From NCBI GenBank assembly GCA_019310965.1, contig JAFDDG010000077.1:1-44979 (forward strand): DNA of 44,979 nt. Direction: 5' to 3'. Shown piece by piece: positions 32,542 to 40,662 of the stretch (within the stretch, counting starts at the first letter, position 1; the number at the start of each line of letters is the position of its first letter). The stretch comes from Deltaproteobacteria bacterium. GTDB taxonomy: Bacteria > Myxococcota_A > UBA9160 > SMWR01. Under the pieces are notes generated by a model. That model was not told where the DNA came from. It did no database searches and saw only the letters and a list, made by a program, of their open reading frames with translations. The position numbers and the translations under genes are program-made.

Positions 32542-33942
32542 TCAGAGGTTGGTGGGAATGAGGGCCATGGCGAGAGTGGAGACGAGGAAGCAGGCGCAGG
32601 CGATGAGGAAGGTGTAGCCGACGACATCGCCGAAGCGGACGCGGGTGACGGCGAGAATCGGGATGGCAAAGAAGGGCTGGATCAGATTGCTGGTCGAATC
32701 GCCGTAGGCGTAGGCAAGCAGCACCGTCACCACCGAGACGTCGAGCTGTTCGCCGGCGGGGATCAGGTACGGAGCCTCGATCAGCCACTTCGAGCCCGCC
32801 GACGGCACGAAGAGATTCATGACGCCGGAGTAGAGATAGATCACGAACGGATACGTGCGCTGGGTCGAGAACTCTGCGAAGAACTCACCGATCCAGGCGC
32901 CGAGATTGGTGTTCTGCATCAGGCCGAAGATGCCGGCGTAGAACGGGAACTGCAGGATGATCCCCCAGGCTGCATCGACGCCCTGACGACAGGCGCGCAG
33001 GAACGACAGCGGGCGACCGTGCAGCAGCAGGGCCGCGGCGAGGAACGTGGCGTTGTAGGCGTTGATGGTCCAGCTCGTACCGAAGCCTCGGGTGACGATC
33101 GAATGACCCAGGGGATAGGCGAGCAGCCCCGCCGCCAACCAGACCCAGCCGCGGAACGCGTCTACGCGAGCCGCCGGCGTCCGCGCGGGGGGCTCCACCT
33201 CGGGCGGCTTCGGCAGCATCGCCTCGATCTGCGCCGGGCTGAAGGTCACGGCGTCGCGCCGCGGATGAAGCGCGACGGCGGCCCCGAGCCCCGCGGCGCC
33301 AATGGCGAACATGTAGAGCAGGTTGAACGGGTGGAAGAGCGTCTCCGTGACCGGGTAGAGCCGATCCACCACCGCTGCACCGGCGCCGGGTGCGAGCAAG
33401 GGATTGTCCGGCGTCGCCAGGATCAGCGGTGCGGATCCCGACAGCCCGCAATGCCAGACCGTGCCGAGCCCGATGTACGAGGCAGCGATGAGCACGCGCA
33501 CGTCCGTCTGCGGATTGCGTCGACACAGGAAGGGCACGAACAATGCGCAGGCCACCAGGCACAGGGCCCAGTTCAGGTACGCCGTGATCAGCGAGAAGCC
33601 TGCCGCCAGCGCGACGGCCTGCACGGGCTTCGCGGGATTCGGCACCGCGGCCAGCGCGTCGAGCAGACGGAATACCGGGCGGGACGACACGCAGGCATGA
33701 GCCGCAACCATGGCGATGGTGAATTGCATGGCCAAGGTCAGGAGCACCCAGACCCCGTCACCCCAGGCGAGAACCGCCTCCTCGACGCCGGCGCCGGCCC
33801 CGACCACCGCGAGAAAGAGCGCAATGCAGGTGAGGATCAGACAGATCACCCAGGCATCGGGAACCCAACGCTCGGTGAGGCGCGAGAGACCCGCCCCGAG
33901 GCCACGAAACGCATCGAGCAACACGTCGCTAGCCGAACACAC
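32542..33942 (-). CDS. AtoE-family short-chain fatty acid transporter
   Basis: 466 residues, about ten to twelve hydrophobic segments. Family features include RWVPDAWVICLILTCIALFLA, LITAYLNWALCLVACALF, QFPFYAGIFGLMQNTNLG, PSAGSKWLIEAPYLIPAGEQL and GDSTSNLIQPFFAIPIL. Members move acetoacetate and short-chain fatty acids across the inner membrane. The GTG at 33942 overlaps the upstream gene by 14 nt. A second GTG at 33924 leaves a 4-nt gap and is an equally good start. Confidence 0.88.
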   Translation of the reverse strand: MCSASDVLLDAFRGLGAGLSRLTERWVPDAWVICLILTCIALFLAVVGAGAGVEEAVLAWGDGVWVLLTLAMQFTIAMVAAHACVSSRPVFRLLDALAAVPNPAKPVQAVALAAGFSLITAYLNWALCLVACALFVPFLCRRNPQTDVRVLIAASYIGLGTVWHCGLSGSAPLILATPDNPLLAPGAGAAVVDRLYPVTETLFHPFNLLYMFAIGAAGLGAAVALHPRRDAVTFSPAQIEAMLPKPPEVEPPARTPAARVDAFRGWVWLAAGLLAYPLGHSIVTRGFGTSWTINAYNATFLAAALLLHGRPLSFLRACRQGVDAAWGIILQFPFYAGIFGLMQNTNLGAWIGEFFAEFSTQRTYPFVIYLYSGVMNLFVPSAGSKWLIEAPYLIPAGEQLDVSVVTVLLAYAYGDSTSNLIQPFFAIPILAVTRVRFGDVVGYTFLIACACFLVSTLAMALIPTNL

Positions 33943-35341
33943 CCAGCCGGTCGGCCAGGGTGAGAGCGCTGAAATACCCGAAGAAGCAGAGCGAGAAGAC
34001 CAGCGCCACCACCCGCACCGGATGCGGCCGCAGGGGCCCGTGGAAGGTCGTCAGATTGAGCCACAAGAGCAGCCCGGAGTAGAGGAACATCACGAACGCG
34101 TTGAGCGCCGCCGAGAGCACGATCAACGTCAGCGGTTGATCGAAGCCCGCCAGCAACACCATCGCGCCGAATCCGATCATCACCCAGAGCACGCCGAAGT
34201 AGAGCCGACTCAGCCCCACCTCGAGCTTCGCGTAGAGCTGCAACCCGACCCGCAGCAGATCCGCGGCGACCCGCGCAACGGCGTCCAGCAGCGCGAGCTC
34301 GGTCGAGAAGAGTACGGCGACACCCGTGGCGAGAAAGACGCGCCGCGCCCAGCCGCCGAAGCGCTCCTCCAGCGCCGCCGCCTCGGCACCCAGGAATTCG
34401 AAGTCCGGCGCAACCTCGCCCGCCTCTGGCAACAAGCTGGCCGCGACCAGGCAGAAGAGCGCCAGCGAGAGCAGCGCGAGCACGTAGAAACTCGCGAAGT
34501 GCTCGAGATTCGTGCGCCGCCACCAAACGCGCCAGCGCGCGAGGTTCTCCTCGGTCGGCTCGAACACCTTGCCGACGTCGCCGGTCGGCTCGTCGCGCCC
34601 CGTGAACGGGCTGGTGATGCGGCCGATGTGGCAGCCCATCCCGTAGCCCTTGTCCTTGATGTAGTTCGACTGGGCCAGGTTGACCGAGCCGCCGGCGCCG
34701 GCAAACGCCAGTGCACCCAGCAGCATCGGCAGGTGCACGCCCTCGGGCACAGACCCGAAGCGCAGCGCCCCGGCACCGAGCTCCGCCAACGTGTCGGCGC
34801 GCACCACCAGCAGTGCCAGCACCACGAGTGCGGCGAAGATCAGCGTCACGAGCACGAACTGCAACGTCTCGACGGTTCGATACACCACAGGACCGACCGA
34901 GAGCACCAGACCACAGACCACCAGCCCAGCGATGGCAGACGCCGTCACCGGCAGACCGGTTTCCCAGTGGATCAGCGTCGCGGCCCCGGTAGCCCAGCCC
35001 GGCCACACCCAGGGCAACGTCGCGCACACGAGAAAGACCGGTGCCCAGAAGCGCGAGAGCCGCACGAAGCCCAGCACGGCGCTCTCCCCGGTAGCGAGGG
35101 TGAAGCGCTCGATCTCCATGTTGAGGAAGAACTGCAGCGTCACTCCGACCCAGCAGGCCCAGAAGAGCGCGAAGCCCCACTCGGCGGTGAGCCGTGGCCA
35201 CAGCACGAACTCGCCGCTGCCGATCGAGAGCCCCACCAGGATGACACTCGGGCCGAGCATGCGGCGCAGTGCCACGGGCTCGGGAAGCTCCCCGATCCCG
35301 GGCCGGGGCAGTACGCGATCGGGGATTCGAATCCAGGACAC
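33929..35341 (-). CDS. Nramp-related divalent-metal transporter-like membrane protein
   Basis: 470 residues from GTG at 35341 (beginning VSWIRIPDRVLPRPGIGELPEP). The start is uncertain, with in-frame GTGs at 35365 and 35368 and no clear Shine-Dalgarno. There are about eleven TM helices. TM1 carries LGPSVILVGLSIGSGEFVLWPRL, a divergent form of the Nramp DPGN motif, and TM6 carries ALAFAGAGGSVNLAQSNYIKDKGYGMG. The canonical metal-binding residues are changed, so metal transport is not certain. The gene sits between a phosphofructokinase and a fatty-acid transporter in a minus-strand run. Confidence 0.72.
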   Translation of the reverse strand: MSWIRIPDRVLPRPGIGELPEPVALRRMLGPSVILVGLSIGSGEFVLWPRLTAEWGFALFWACWVGVTLQFFLNMEIERFTLATGESAVLGFVRLSRFWAPVFLVCATLPWVWPGWATGAATLIHWETGLPVTASAIAGLVVCGLVLSVGPVVYRTVETLQFVLVTLIFAALVVLALLVVRADTLAELGAGALRFGSVPEGVHLPMLLGALAFAGAGGSVNLAQSNYIKDKGYGMGCHIGRITSPFTGRDEPTGDVGKVFEPTEENLARWRVWWRRTNLEHFASFYVLALLSLALFCLVAASLLPEAGEVAPDFEFLGAEAAALEERFGGWARRVFLATGVAVLFSTELALLDAVARVAADLLRVGLQLYAKLEVGLSRLYFGVLWVMIGFGAMVLLAGFDQPLTLIVLSAALNAFVMFLYSGLLLWLNLTTFHGPLRPHPVRVVALVFSLCFFGYFSALTLADRLGVFG

Positions 35342-35411
35342 CGCCGCGCCGTTGTACCAGCCCACCACCAGAATGGAAAGGGCGGCGCCCCGCCCCAGGC
35401 TTCGGCGTCGA

Positions 35412-36641
35412 TCAGCGCGGCGCGTAGCGCTCGCGCGCCGCCTCGGGCGAGAGGCCCGCCTGCTTCGCAATGGCGGCCAGGCGTTCCGCGTCCGCCAGGT
35501 CCTCGGGAACGACGCGATCCTGGAGCCGGACGCTCGTCTGCCAGGCCGCGGAGTCGATGGCCACCGCGCGCGTGCGAGAGCGCCGCGTCTCGGGATCGAT
35601 GATGTCCGCGAAGGGGACCGGTACGATGCGCCCGGCCTGCCGCGTTACCAGCACGCCGGTCTCGCCATCGAGCAACAGCTGCACCGCGCCCACGCCGAGA
35701 TCGAGGGTGTAGTCGCGATCGAATGCAGTCGGGTAGCCCGAACGAAGCTCGTATCCGACATCCTTCTCGGCGATCGCCACCGCAACGCCACGCTCGGCCA
35801 GCGAGTCGGCCACCGCGGTGCGCAGCACCGTCGCAATGGGAATCTCGGCGAGTCGCAGGTGTCCGTGCTCGTCCCGCGGCACGGCGCGTAGGTGCGGATC
35901 GTCGGGATCCATGTATTCCATCACGCCCTCGGCGATGACGGCCACGCCGTCCTGTCGTCCCAGCGCCCGGCGCTTGACGATCGTGCCCTCGAGAACCCTC
36001 ACCACGTCGTCGAGCTTGATCGGCCTGTGCTTGAACTCTTCCGGAATCACACACACCGGCGCGCCCGCGGCCTTGGCCGCGCCGAGGGCCAGATGCCCAG
36101 CCTGCCGCCCCATCACCACCACGAAGAACCAGCGCTGGGTGGCGTGGGCATCGTTCAGGATGCGCTCGATCACCGCGGTGGCCTGCTCGCGCGCGGTCTC
36201 GTAGCCAAAAGTCGCGATGCCGTCCGGCAACGGCAGATCGTTGTCGATGGTCTTGGGGACGTGCGCCACGTGGATGTGGCCGCCGGCCTCGGCCGCCACG
36301 CAGCTCGCCGACGTCGCCGTATCGTCACCCCCGATGGTAATCAGGCGATCGATGCCGAGGGCCTTGAACGCCTTCACACAATTCTCGAGATGCTCCGGCT
36401 GCTTCGTCGGATTGGCGCGGGCGGTGTGGAGGATGCTCCCGCCCCGCAGGTGCAAGCCCGCAACGGCGGCCTCGTCGAGCGGCAGCGTGCGATCCGTGCG
36501 ACCCTGCATGACCCACTTGAAGCCGTCGAGGATGCCGATGACGCTATGTCCGCGCCGCGTCGCAACGGTGGTCGCAGCGGCAATCACCCCGTTGATCCCC
36601 GCCGCCGGGCCTCCCCCGACGAGAATTCCGAACCTGGCCAT
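35412..36641 (-). CDS. pfp: 6-phosphofructokinase, pyrophosphate-dependent type
   Basis: 409 residues with GAGGGGG upstream of the ATG. The N-terminus is ILVGGGPAAGINGVIAAA. The phosphoryl-donor signature is GGDDT (where ATP-PFK has GGDGS) together with PKTIDND (ATP enzymes have PGTIDND), both indicating PPi use. MGRQAGHLAL follows. It converts fructose-6-P to fructose-1,6-bisP reversibly. It begins 21 bp after the ParA-like gene. Confidence 0.87.
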   Translation of the reverse strand: MARFGILVGGGPAAGINGVIAAATTVATRRGHSVIGILDGFKWVMQGRTDRTLPLDEAAVAGLHLRGGSILHTARANPTKQPEHLENCVKAFKALGIDRLITIGGDDTATSASCVAAEAGGHIHVAHVPKTIDNDLPLPDGIATFGYETAREQATAVIERILNDAHATQRWFFVVVMGRQAGHLALGAAKAAGAPVCVIPEEFKHRPIKLDDVVRVLEGTIVKRRALGRQDGVAVIAEGVMEYMDPDDPHLRAVPRDEHGHLRLAEIPIATVLRTAVADSLAERGVAVAIAEKDVGYELRSGYPTAFDRDYTLDLGVGAVQLLLDGETGVLVTRQAGRIVPVPFADIIDPETRRSRTRAVAIDSAAWQTSVRLQDRVVPEDLADAERLAAIAKQAGLSPEAARERYAPR

Positions 36642-36662
36642 ACCTGTCCCCCTCGAAATGAC

Positions 36663-37583
36663 CTAACGCCGTCGCGGACCGCCATACTCGCCATCGGCCG
36701 GTCGCGCCGCCACCCGACGCCCCCAGGTGGCAAGCGGTGCGGCGGCGCCCACATACCTTTCGAAACCCGCAAGATCCCACAGCAGTTCGTGTGCCAGACT
36801 CCGCAGCTCCGCGTGCACTGCCGTGCCGCGCGCACGATGCAGGATCGACGCCGGGCACCCGCTGCCCGAGTTGAGCGCCTCGACCCGGGGGCTGCGGGAG
36901 ATCGTGGTTCCATAACGCGGCCAGCCGCGCGCCTCCACCTCGGCCTCCAAGCGCTCCAGCAGCGTGGTGCCGCGCTCGACGCGCGAGCGCCGGTCCACCA
37001 GCGTGAAGACCACCCGCGCACGGTCGATGGGCAGACGGTCCCGCTCGAGCAACACGAACGTCTTCGCCGCCTCCTCGAGGGACGCCCAGTCCGCGATGGG
37101 CACGATCACCCGATCCGCGGCGTGGATCGCGTTGCGCGTCAACGCCTCGAGATCGCTCTTCGTGTCGATCAGGATGATGCCGCGCCAGTCGGTGCGGGCG
37201 AGAATGCCGGCCAGCGTCCGCGGGTTCTCGGCCCGAGCCTTCAGCAGGCTCACATCCGGCGGCGAGGGTACGTAGTACACGCCGTACTGCCCGAGCCGCA
37301 GCACGCGATCGAGGCTGCGTTCTGCCCAGCCGTGCTTGAGGTTCCCCCTAGCGGCTGCGGGCGCTTCGATCTCGAACATCCGATCGAGGATACGCTGGTC
37401 GTCCAGCCCGACCAGTGCCACCGGCTGATCCTCGCGGAGCGCACGCAGATAGATCGCCAGGTTGGTCACGACGGTGGTCTTGCCGACGCCGCCCTTGTTC
37501 GACGACACGGCGACCGTGGCGCGCAGAAAATCGGAAGCGTCGGTGCTGGGGGGAGCCTCGCTCACGGCGGGAAAGGTACCCAT
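36663..37583 (-). CDS. ParA/MinD-like P-loop ATPase
   Basis: 306 residues from the ATG at 37583 (MGTFPAV); upstream codons overlap kdsB. The deviant Walker A is SSNKGGVGKTTVVTNLA (about residue 30), with ALVGLDDQRILDRMF and IILIDTKSDLEALTRNAI as Walker B-type segments. A basic C-terminus follows. No ParB or parS-like partner is adjacent, so it is an orphan positioning or regulatory ATPase. The start is 16 bp from the divergent kdsB start. Confidence 0.8.
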   Translation of the reverse strand: MGTFPAVSEAPPSTDASDFLRATVAVSSNKGGVGKTTVVTNLAIYLRALREDQPVALVGLDDQRILDRMFEIEAPAAARGNLKHGWAERSLDRVLRLGQYGVYYVPSPPDVSLLKARAENPRTLAGILARTDWRGIILIDTKSDLEALTRNAIHAADRVIVPIADWASLEEAAKTFVLLERDRLPIDRARVVFTLVDRRSRVERGTTLLERLEAEVEARGWPRYGTTISRSPRVEALNSGSGCPASILHRARGTAVHAELRSLAHELLWDLAGFERYVGAAAPLATWGRRVAARPADGEYGGPRRR

Positions 37584-37599
37584 CCGGTAGGATGGCGTC

Positions 37600-38331
37600 A
37601 TGCGGGCGGTGGGCATCATTCCGGCGCGTTACGCGGCGACACGCTTCCCCGGGAAGCCGCTGGCGGAGATTTCCGGCCTGCCCATGGTGCAGCACGTCTG
37701 GCAGGGGGCACGTCGGGCCAAGCGCCTCTGTGAAGTGCTCATCGCCACCGATGACGAACGCATCGCGAGTGTCTGCCGCGGCTTCGGGGCGGAGGTGGCG
37801 CTGACCCGTGCCGATCATCCCACCGGCACGGACCGGCTCGCCGAGGTGGCGGCGACCCGCAGCGAAGATCTGGTCGTAAACATCCAGGGCGACGAGCCGT
37901 TGATCGAAGGCTTCGTGATCGATGCGGTAGTCGACGCGCTGGCGGGAGCTGCCGACGCACCCATGGCGACGGTGGTGCACGCGGCCAGCGCCGATGCCCT
38001 GAACGACACGAATCGCGTAAAGGTGGTGCTCGACCGCTTTGGCAATGCACTCTACTTCTCGCGCAGCCCGATCCCCGCGCGGCGCCCGCACCACCCGGCG
38101 CCACGCGTCTGGCAACACATCGGACTCTACGCGTATCGCCGGGAGTTCCTGGCCGAATTCGTCAAGCTCGCCCAGACTCCGGCGGAACAGGCCGAGGGTC
38201 TCGAGCAGCTGCGCGCGCTCGAGAACGGCCATCGCATCCGCTGCGCCGTGATCGAGGGCTGGGAGAGCACTCCGGTCGACGTGCCCGCGGACATCGGCGC
38301 CGTCGAAGCTCGCCTGCGGGCGCAAAGCTGA
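37600..38331 (+). CDS. kdsB: 3-deoxy-manno-octulosonate cytidylyltransferase
   Basis: 243 residues. It has IIPARYAATRFPGKPLAEISGLPMVQHVW, ATDDERI, DHPTGTDRLAE, VVNIQGDEPLI and HIGLYAYRREFL, all typical of CMP-Kdo synthetase. It activates Kdo for lipid A/LPS, confirming a Gram-negative envelope. A TAGGAT hexamer ends 6 nt upstream of the ATG. Confidence 0.95.
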   Translation: MRAVGIIPARYAATRFPGKPLAEISGLPMVQHVWQGARRAKRLCEVLIATDDERIASVCRGFGAEVALTRADHPTGTDRLAEVAATRSEDLVVNIQGDEPLIEGFVIDAVVDALAGAADAPMATVVHAASADALNDTNRVKVVLDRFGNALYFSRSPIPARRPHHPAPRVWQHIGLYAYRREFLAEFVKLAQTPAEQAEGLEQLRALENGHRIRCAVIEGWESTPVDVPADIGAVEARLRAQS

Positions 38332-38425
38332 GCCAGGGGGCTCCAACGAGGGTTCCAATCGACCCATCGCCTGTTGCAGCGGCCCGGCGAGTACTCGAAT
38401 CGAGCAGCGGGCGCTGAAACCAGAA

Positions 38426-38484
38426 GCCCCCGGGAGCAGGTCACGAAGACCCGATGCGGCTACGGCACCCGCACTCCCGGGGGC
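38426..38484. terminator. 11-bp inverted repeat 3' of kdsB
   Basis: GCCCCCGGGAG (38426-38436) and CTCCCGGGGGC (38474-38484) form a stable stem with a 37-nt loop, without a T-run. It may end kdsB transcripts or be part of a minus-strand RNA. Apart from this and the short ORF below, 38332-38830 appears non-coding. Confidence 0.4.
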
Positions 38485-38541
38485 GGTGACGCTGGGATCC
38501 ATCCCTGCACCACCGAAACTGAATGGCGTATCGGTATGGCG

Positions 38542-38586
38542 TCAGGACGCCGTCACCTCACTCGCCGCAGTTCTGTGATGTTGCAC
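38542..38586 (-). CDS. Possible 14-codon small ORF with a perfect Shine-Dalgarno
   Basis: A GTG at 38586 opens MQHHRTAASEVTAS. It is preceded by GGAGGTGATC (plus 38589-38598), a 10-nt perfect complement to the 16S 3' end, with 7-nt spacing from GGAGG. An overlapping frame, 38553-38609 (MPALEVIKCNITELRRVR), also exists. No downstream gene on this strand. Confidence 0.3.
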   Translation of the reverse strand: MQHHRTAASEVTAS

Positions 38587-38830
38587 TTGATCACCTCCAA
38601 AGCCGGCATGGAGTACACCCCGCGAGGCCCAGACCTCGCATCCAGTCCCGATGAAGCCGAGGTGGTTGCCGTGACCGCCCCTTCCGGGCCGCCCCGACCG
38701 ACCGCAGACCCCAATGGCCTGCGAGACCGGGACTCGGGGGCGAGTGAGGCCCCCTGCCCACAACCTTATCCGAGGCTCGAGAGGGCTTCCAGCGGCACGG
38801 CCGCCCCGCCTCGGCCTACACTCCGGCGCC

Positions 38831-39700
38831 ATGCCCGCCCCCCCCATCGAACGGACCGCAACGCTGCTGGTCTGCTGTCCAGACCAGCGCGGCATCGTGG
38901 CCGCACTCGCCCAGCTGCTGCACGCAAACGGCGCAAACATCCTGGAGGCCGACCAGCACACCGACCGCGCCGCAGGGATGTTCTTCCAGCGCATCCACTT
39001 CGATCTCGCCGATCTCCACGGTGACCGCGCCACTCTCGAGAGCGCCCTCGAGGAGGTCGCCGGCAGCCTCGAAATGCGCTGGCACCTGACCTACGGCGAG
39101 CGCCGTCAGCGCATGGCCATCTTCGTCTCGAAGACGGATCACTGCCTCTACGACCTTCTGCTGCGGCACCAGGCCGGGGAGTTGCGCTGCGACATCCCTC
39201 TGGTCGTGAGCAACCACCCGACCCATCGGAGCGTGGCCGAGCAGTTCGGCATCCCCTGCCGCGTATTTCCGATCTCACCGGCGACCAAGGCCGCGCAGGA
39301 GGCCGCCGAGCTCACCTTGCTCGCAGAGCAGCGCATCGACCTGGTGGTGCTGGCGCGCTACATGCAGGTGCTCTCGGCGGAGTTCCTCGCGAGCTATGCG
39401 AAGCCGGTGATCAACATCCATCACTCGTTCCTGCCCGCCTTCAGCGGCGCGCGCCCCTACCATCAGGCCGTGGAGCGCGGCGTCAAGCTGATCGGCGCGA
39501 CCGCGCACTACGCGACCAGCGAGCTCGACGAGGGGCCGATCATCGAGCAGGACGTGGCACGTGCCTCGCACCGCCACTCGGTGGCAGACCTGGTGCGCAA
39601 GGGCCGCGACGTCGAGCGCAGCACGCTCTCACGGGCAGTGCGCTGGCATCTGGAGGATCGCGTACTCGTGCACGGCAACAAGACGGTCGTCTTCGAATGA
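38831..39700 (+). CDS. purU: Formyltetrahydrofolate deformylase
   Basis: 289 residues from the ATG at 38831. The N-terminal ACT domain (LVCCPDQRGIVAALAQLLHANGANILEADQH) is followed by a formyltransferase-fold domain with LVVSNHPTHRS, PVINIHHSFLPAFSGARPYHQA and the catalytic Asp in TSELDEGPIIEQD. It hydrolyses 10-formyl-THF to formate and THF, balancing the one-carbon pool for fmt and purine synthesis. A TACACT hexamer ends 8 nt before the ATG. It overlaps the next gene by 4 nt. Confidence 0.94.
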   Translation: MPAPPIERTATLLVCCPDQRGIVAALAQLLHANGANILEADQHTDRAAGMFFQRIHFDLADLHGDRATLESALEEVAGSLEMRWHLTYGERRQRMAIFVSKTDHCLYDLLLRHQAGELRCDIPLVVSNHPTHRSVAEQFGIPCRVFPISPATKAAQEAAELTLLAEQRIDLVVLARYMQVLSAEFLASYAKPVINIHHSFLPAFSGARPYHQAVERGVKLIGATAHYATSELDEGPIIEQDVARASHRHSVADLVRKGRDVERSTLSRAVRWHLEDRVLVHGNKTVVFE

Positions 39701-40662
39701 ACATTCGCATGCTGCTCTTCTACCTGATGGCGGCCGTCGCCATCGCCAGCTGGGGCCTCACCTGCGTGGCGTATCGCTACGACGAGATCGCCGCCGGGGT
39801 GCGGCCGCTCGACCCGAAGCACTTCGACGCCCTCACGCTGGTGACAGCCGGCACCGGCGGCCCCTGGGAGAATCCGCTGCGCCTGGGACCGGTGCTGGTG
39901 GTCGGCGTCGCTGAGCGCGTGGCCCTGGTCGACGCCGGGCGCGGAACCGCCGAGGCCCTGCGCGCCGCTGGAATCCCGCTGGTGCAGCCCGCGGCGGTCT
40001 ACCTCACGAGCCTGCGACCGGAGAACACGGTCGGCCTCGACGACCTGCTGCTCACCAGTTGGCTCGCTGGCCGCCGCGAGCCCCTGCGCGTCTACGGCCC
40101 CCCCGGTACGGCGGCGCTCTGCAGCGGGCTCGAGGCAGCCCACGCGGAGGGCATCCGGGCCCGGGCCCAGGCGCTGGCGCTGCCCCCCGAGGCCGCGCGC
40201 TTCGAGGTCGTCGAGGTCGCGGAGCGCGTCGACGGGGAGAGCCAGGGGCTGCGCGTGCGCGGACGCCCTCTGCCCGGCGGCCCGCTGGCGGCGCTGGCCT
40301 GGCGTTTCGACGCCGGCGGCCGCGGACTGGTGGTCGCCCCCACATCCTGGGGCGACGACGCGCTGCTGGATTTCGCCAGCGGCGCGCACGCGCTGGTGCG
40401 TTCGGCTGCCTATGCGCCGAGCCCTAAAGACGCGAAGCAGGCGGGGATCGAGATGGGCGACGAGGAGTTGATCCGAGAGGCCACCCTGCACACGCCCTTC
40501 CGCAGCGTGGGCCAGGTAGCGCTGCAGGCGGGGATCGAAACTCTGGTGTTGGTGAGGCTGCGGCCTCCACCGGTATTCGACCTGCAGATCACGAGCATCG
40601 TCTCCGAGCAATTCGACGGCGCGATCGTGATCGCCGACGACGGCGACGAAATTACTCCCTGA
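39697..40662 (+). CDS. Membrane-anchored, metal-site-degenerate metallo-beta-lactamase-fold protein
   Basis: 321 residues with an N-terminal TM helix (MLLFYLMAAVAIASWGLTCVAY). The layout resembles RNase Z-type MBL proteins: TLVTAGTGGP, VALVDAGRGT, then YLTSLRPENTVGLDDLLLTSWLAGRREPLRVYGPPGTAAL. Where HxHxDH should stand the sequence has TSLRPEN, so the metal ligands seem lost. The downstream His/Asp positions (VVAPTSWGDDALLDFA, AAYAPSPKDA) are also not canonical. It may be a binding protein rather than a hydrolase. It is coupled to purU by overlap and ends convergently with the rhomboid gene. Confidence 0.7.
   Translation: MNIRMLLFYLMAAVAIASWGLTCVAYRYDEIAAGVRPLDPKHFDALTLVTAGTGGPWENPLRLGPVLVVGVAERVALVDAGRGTAEALRAAGIPLVQPAAVYLTSLRPENTVGLDDLLLTSWLAGRREPLRVYGPPGTAALCSGLEAAHAEGIRARAQALALPPEAARFEVVEVAERVDGESQGLRVRGRPLPGGPLAALAWRFDAGGRGLVVAPTSWGDDALLDFASGAHALVRSAAYAPSPKDAKQAGIEMGDEELIREATLHTPFRSVGQVALQAGIETLVLVRLRPPPVFDLQITSIVSEQFDGAIVIADDGDEITP

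Noticed and set aside
32200..33963. 587-codon plus-strand frame over the AtoE-like gene
   Set aside because: Antisense to a clear transporter gene; the composition is that of a shadow frame.
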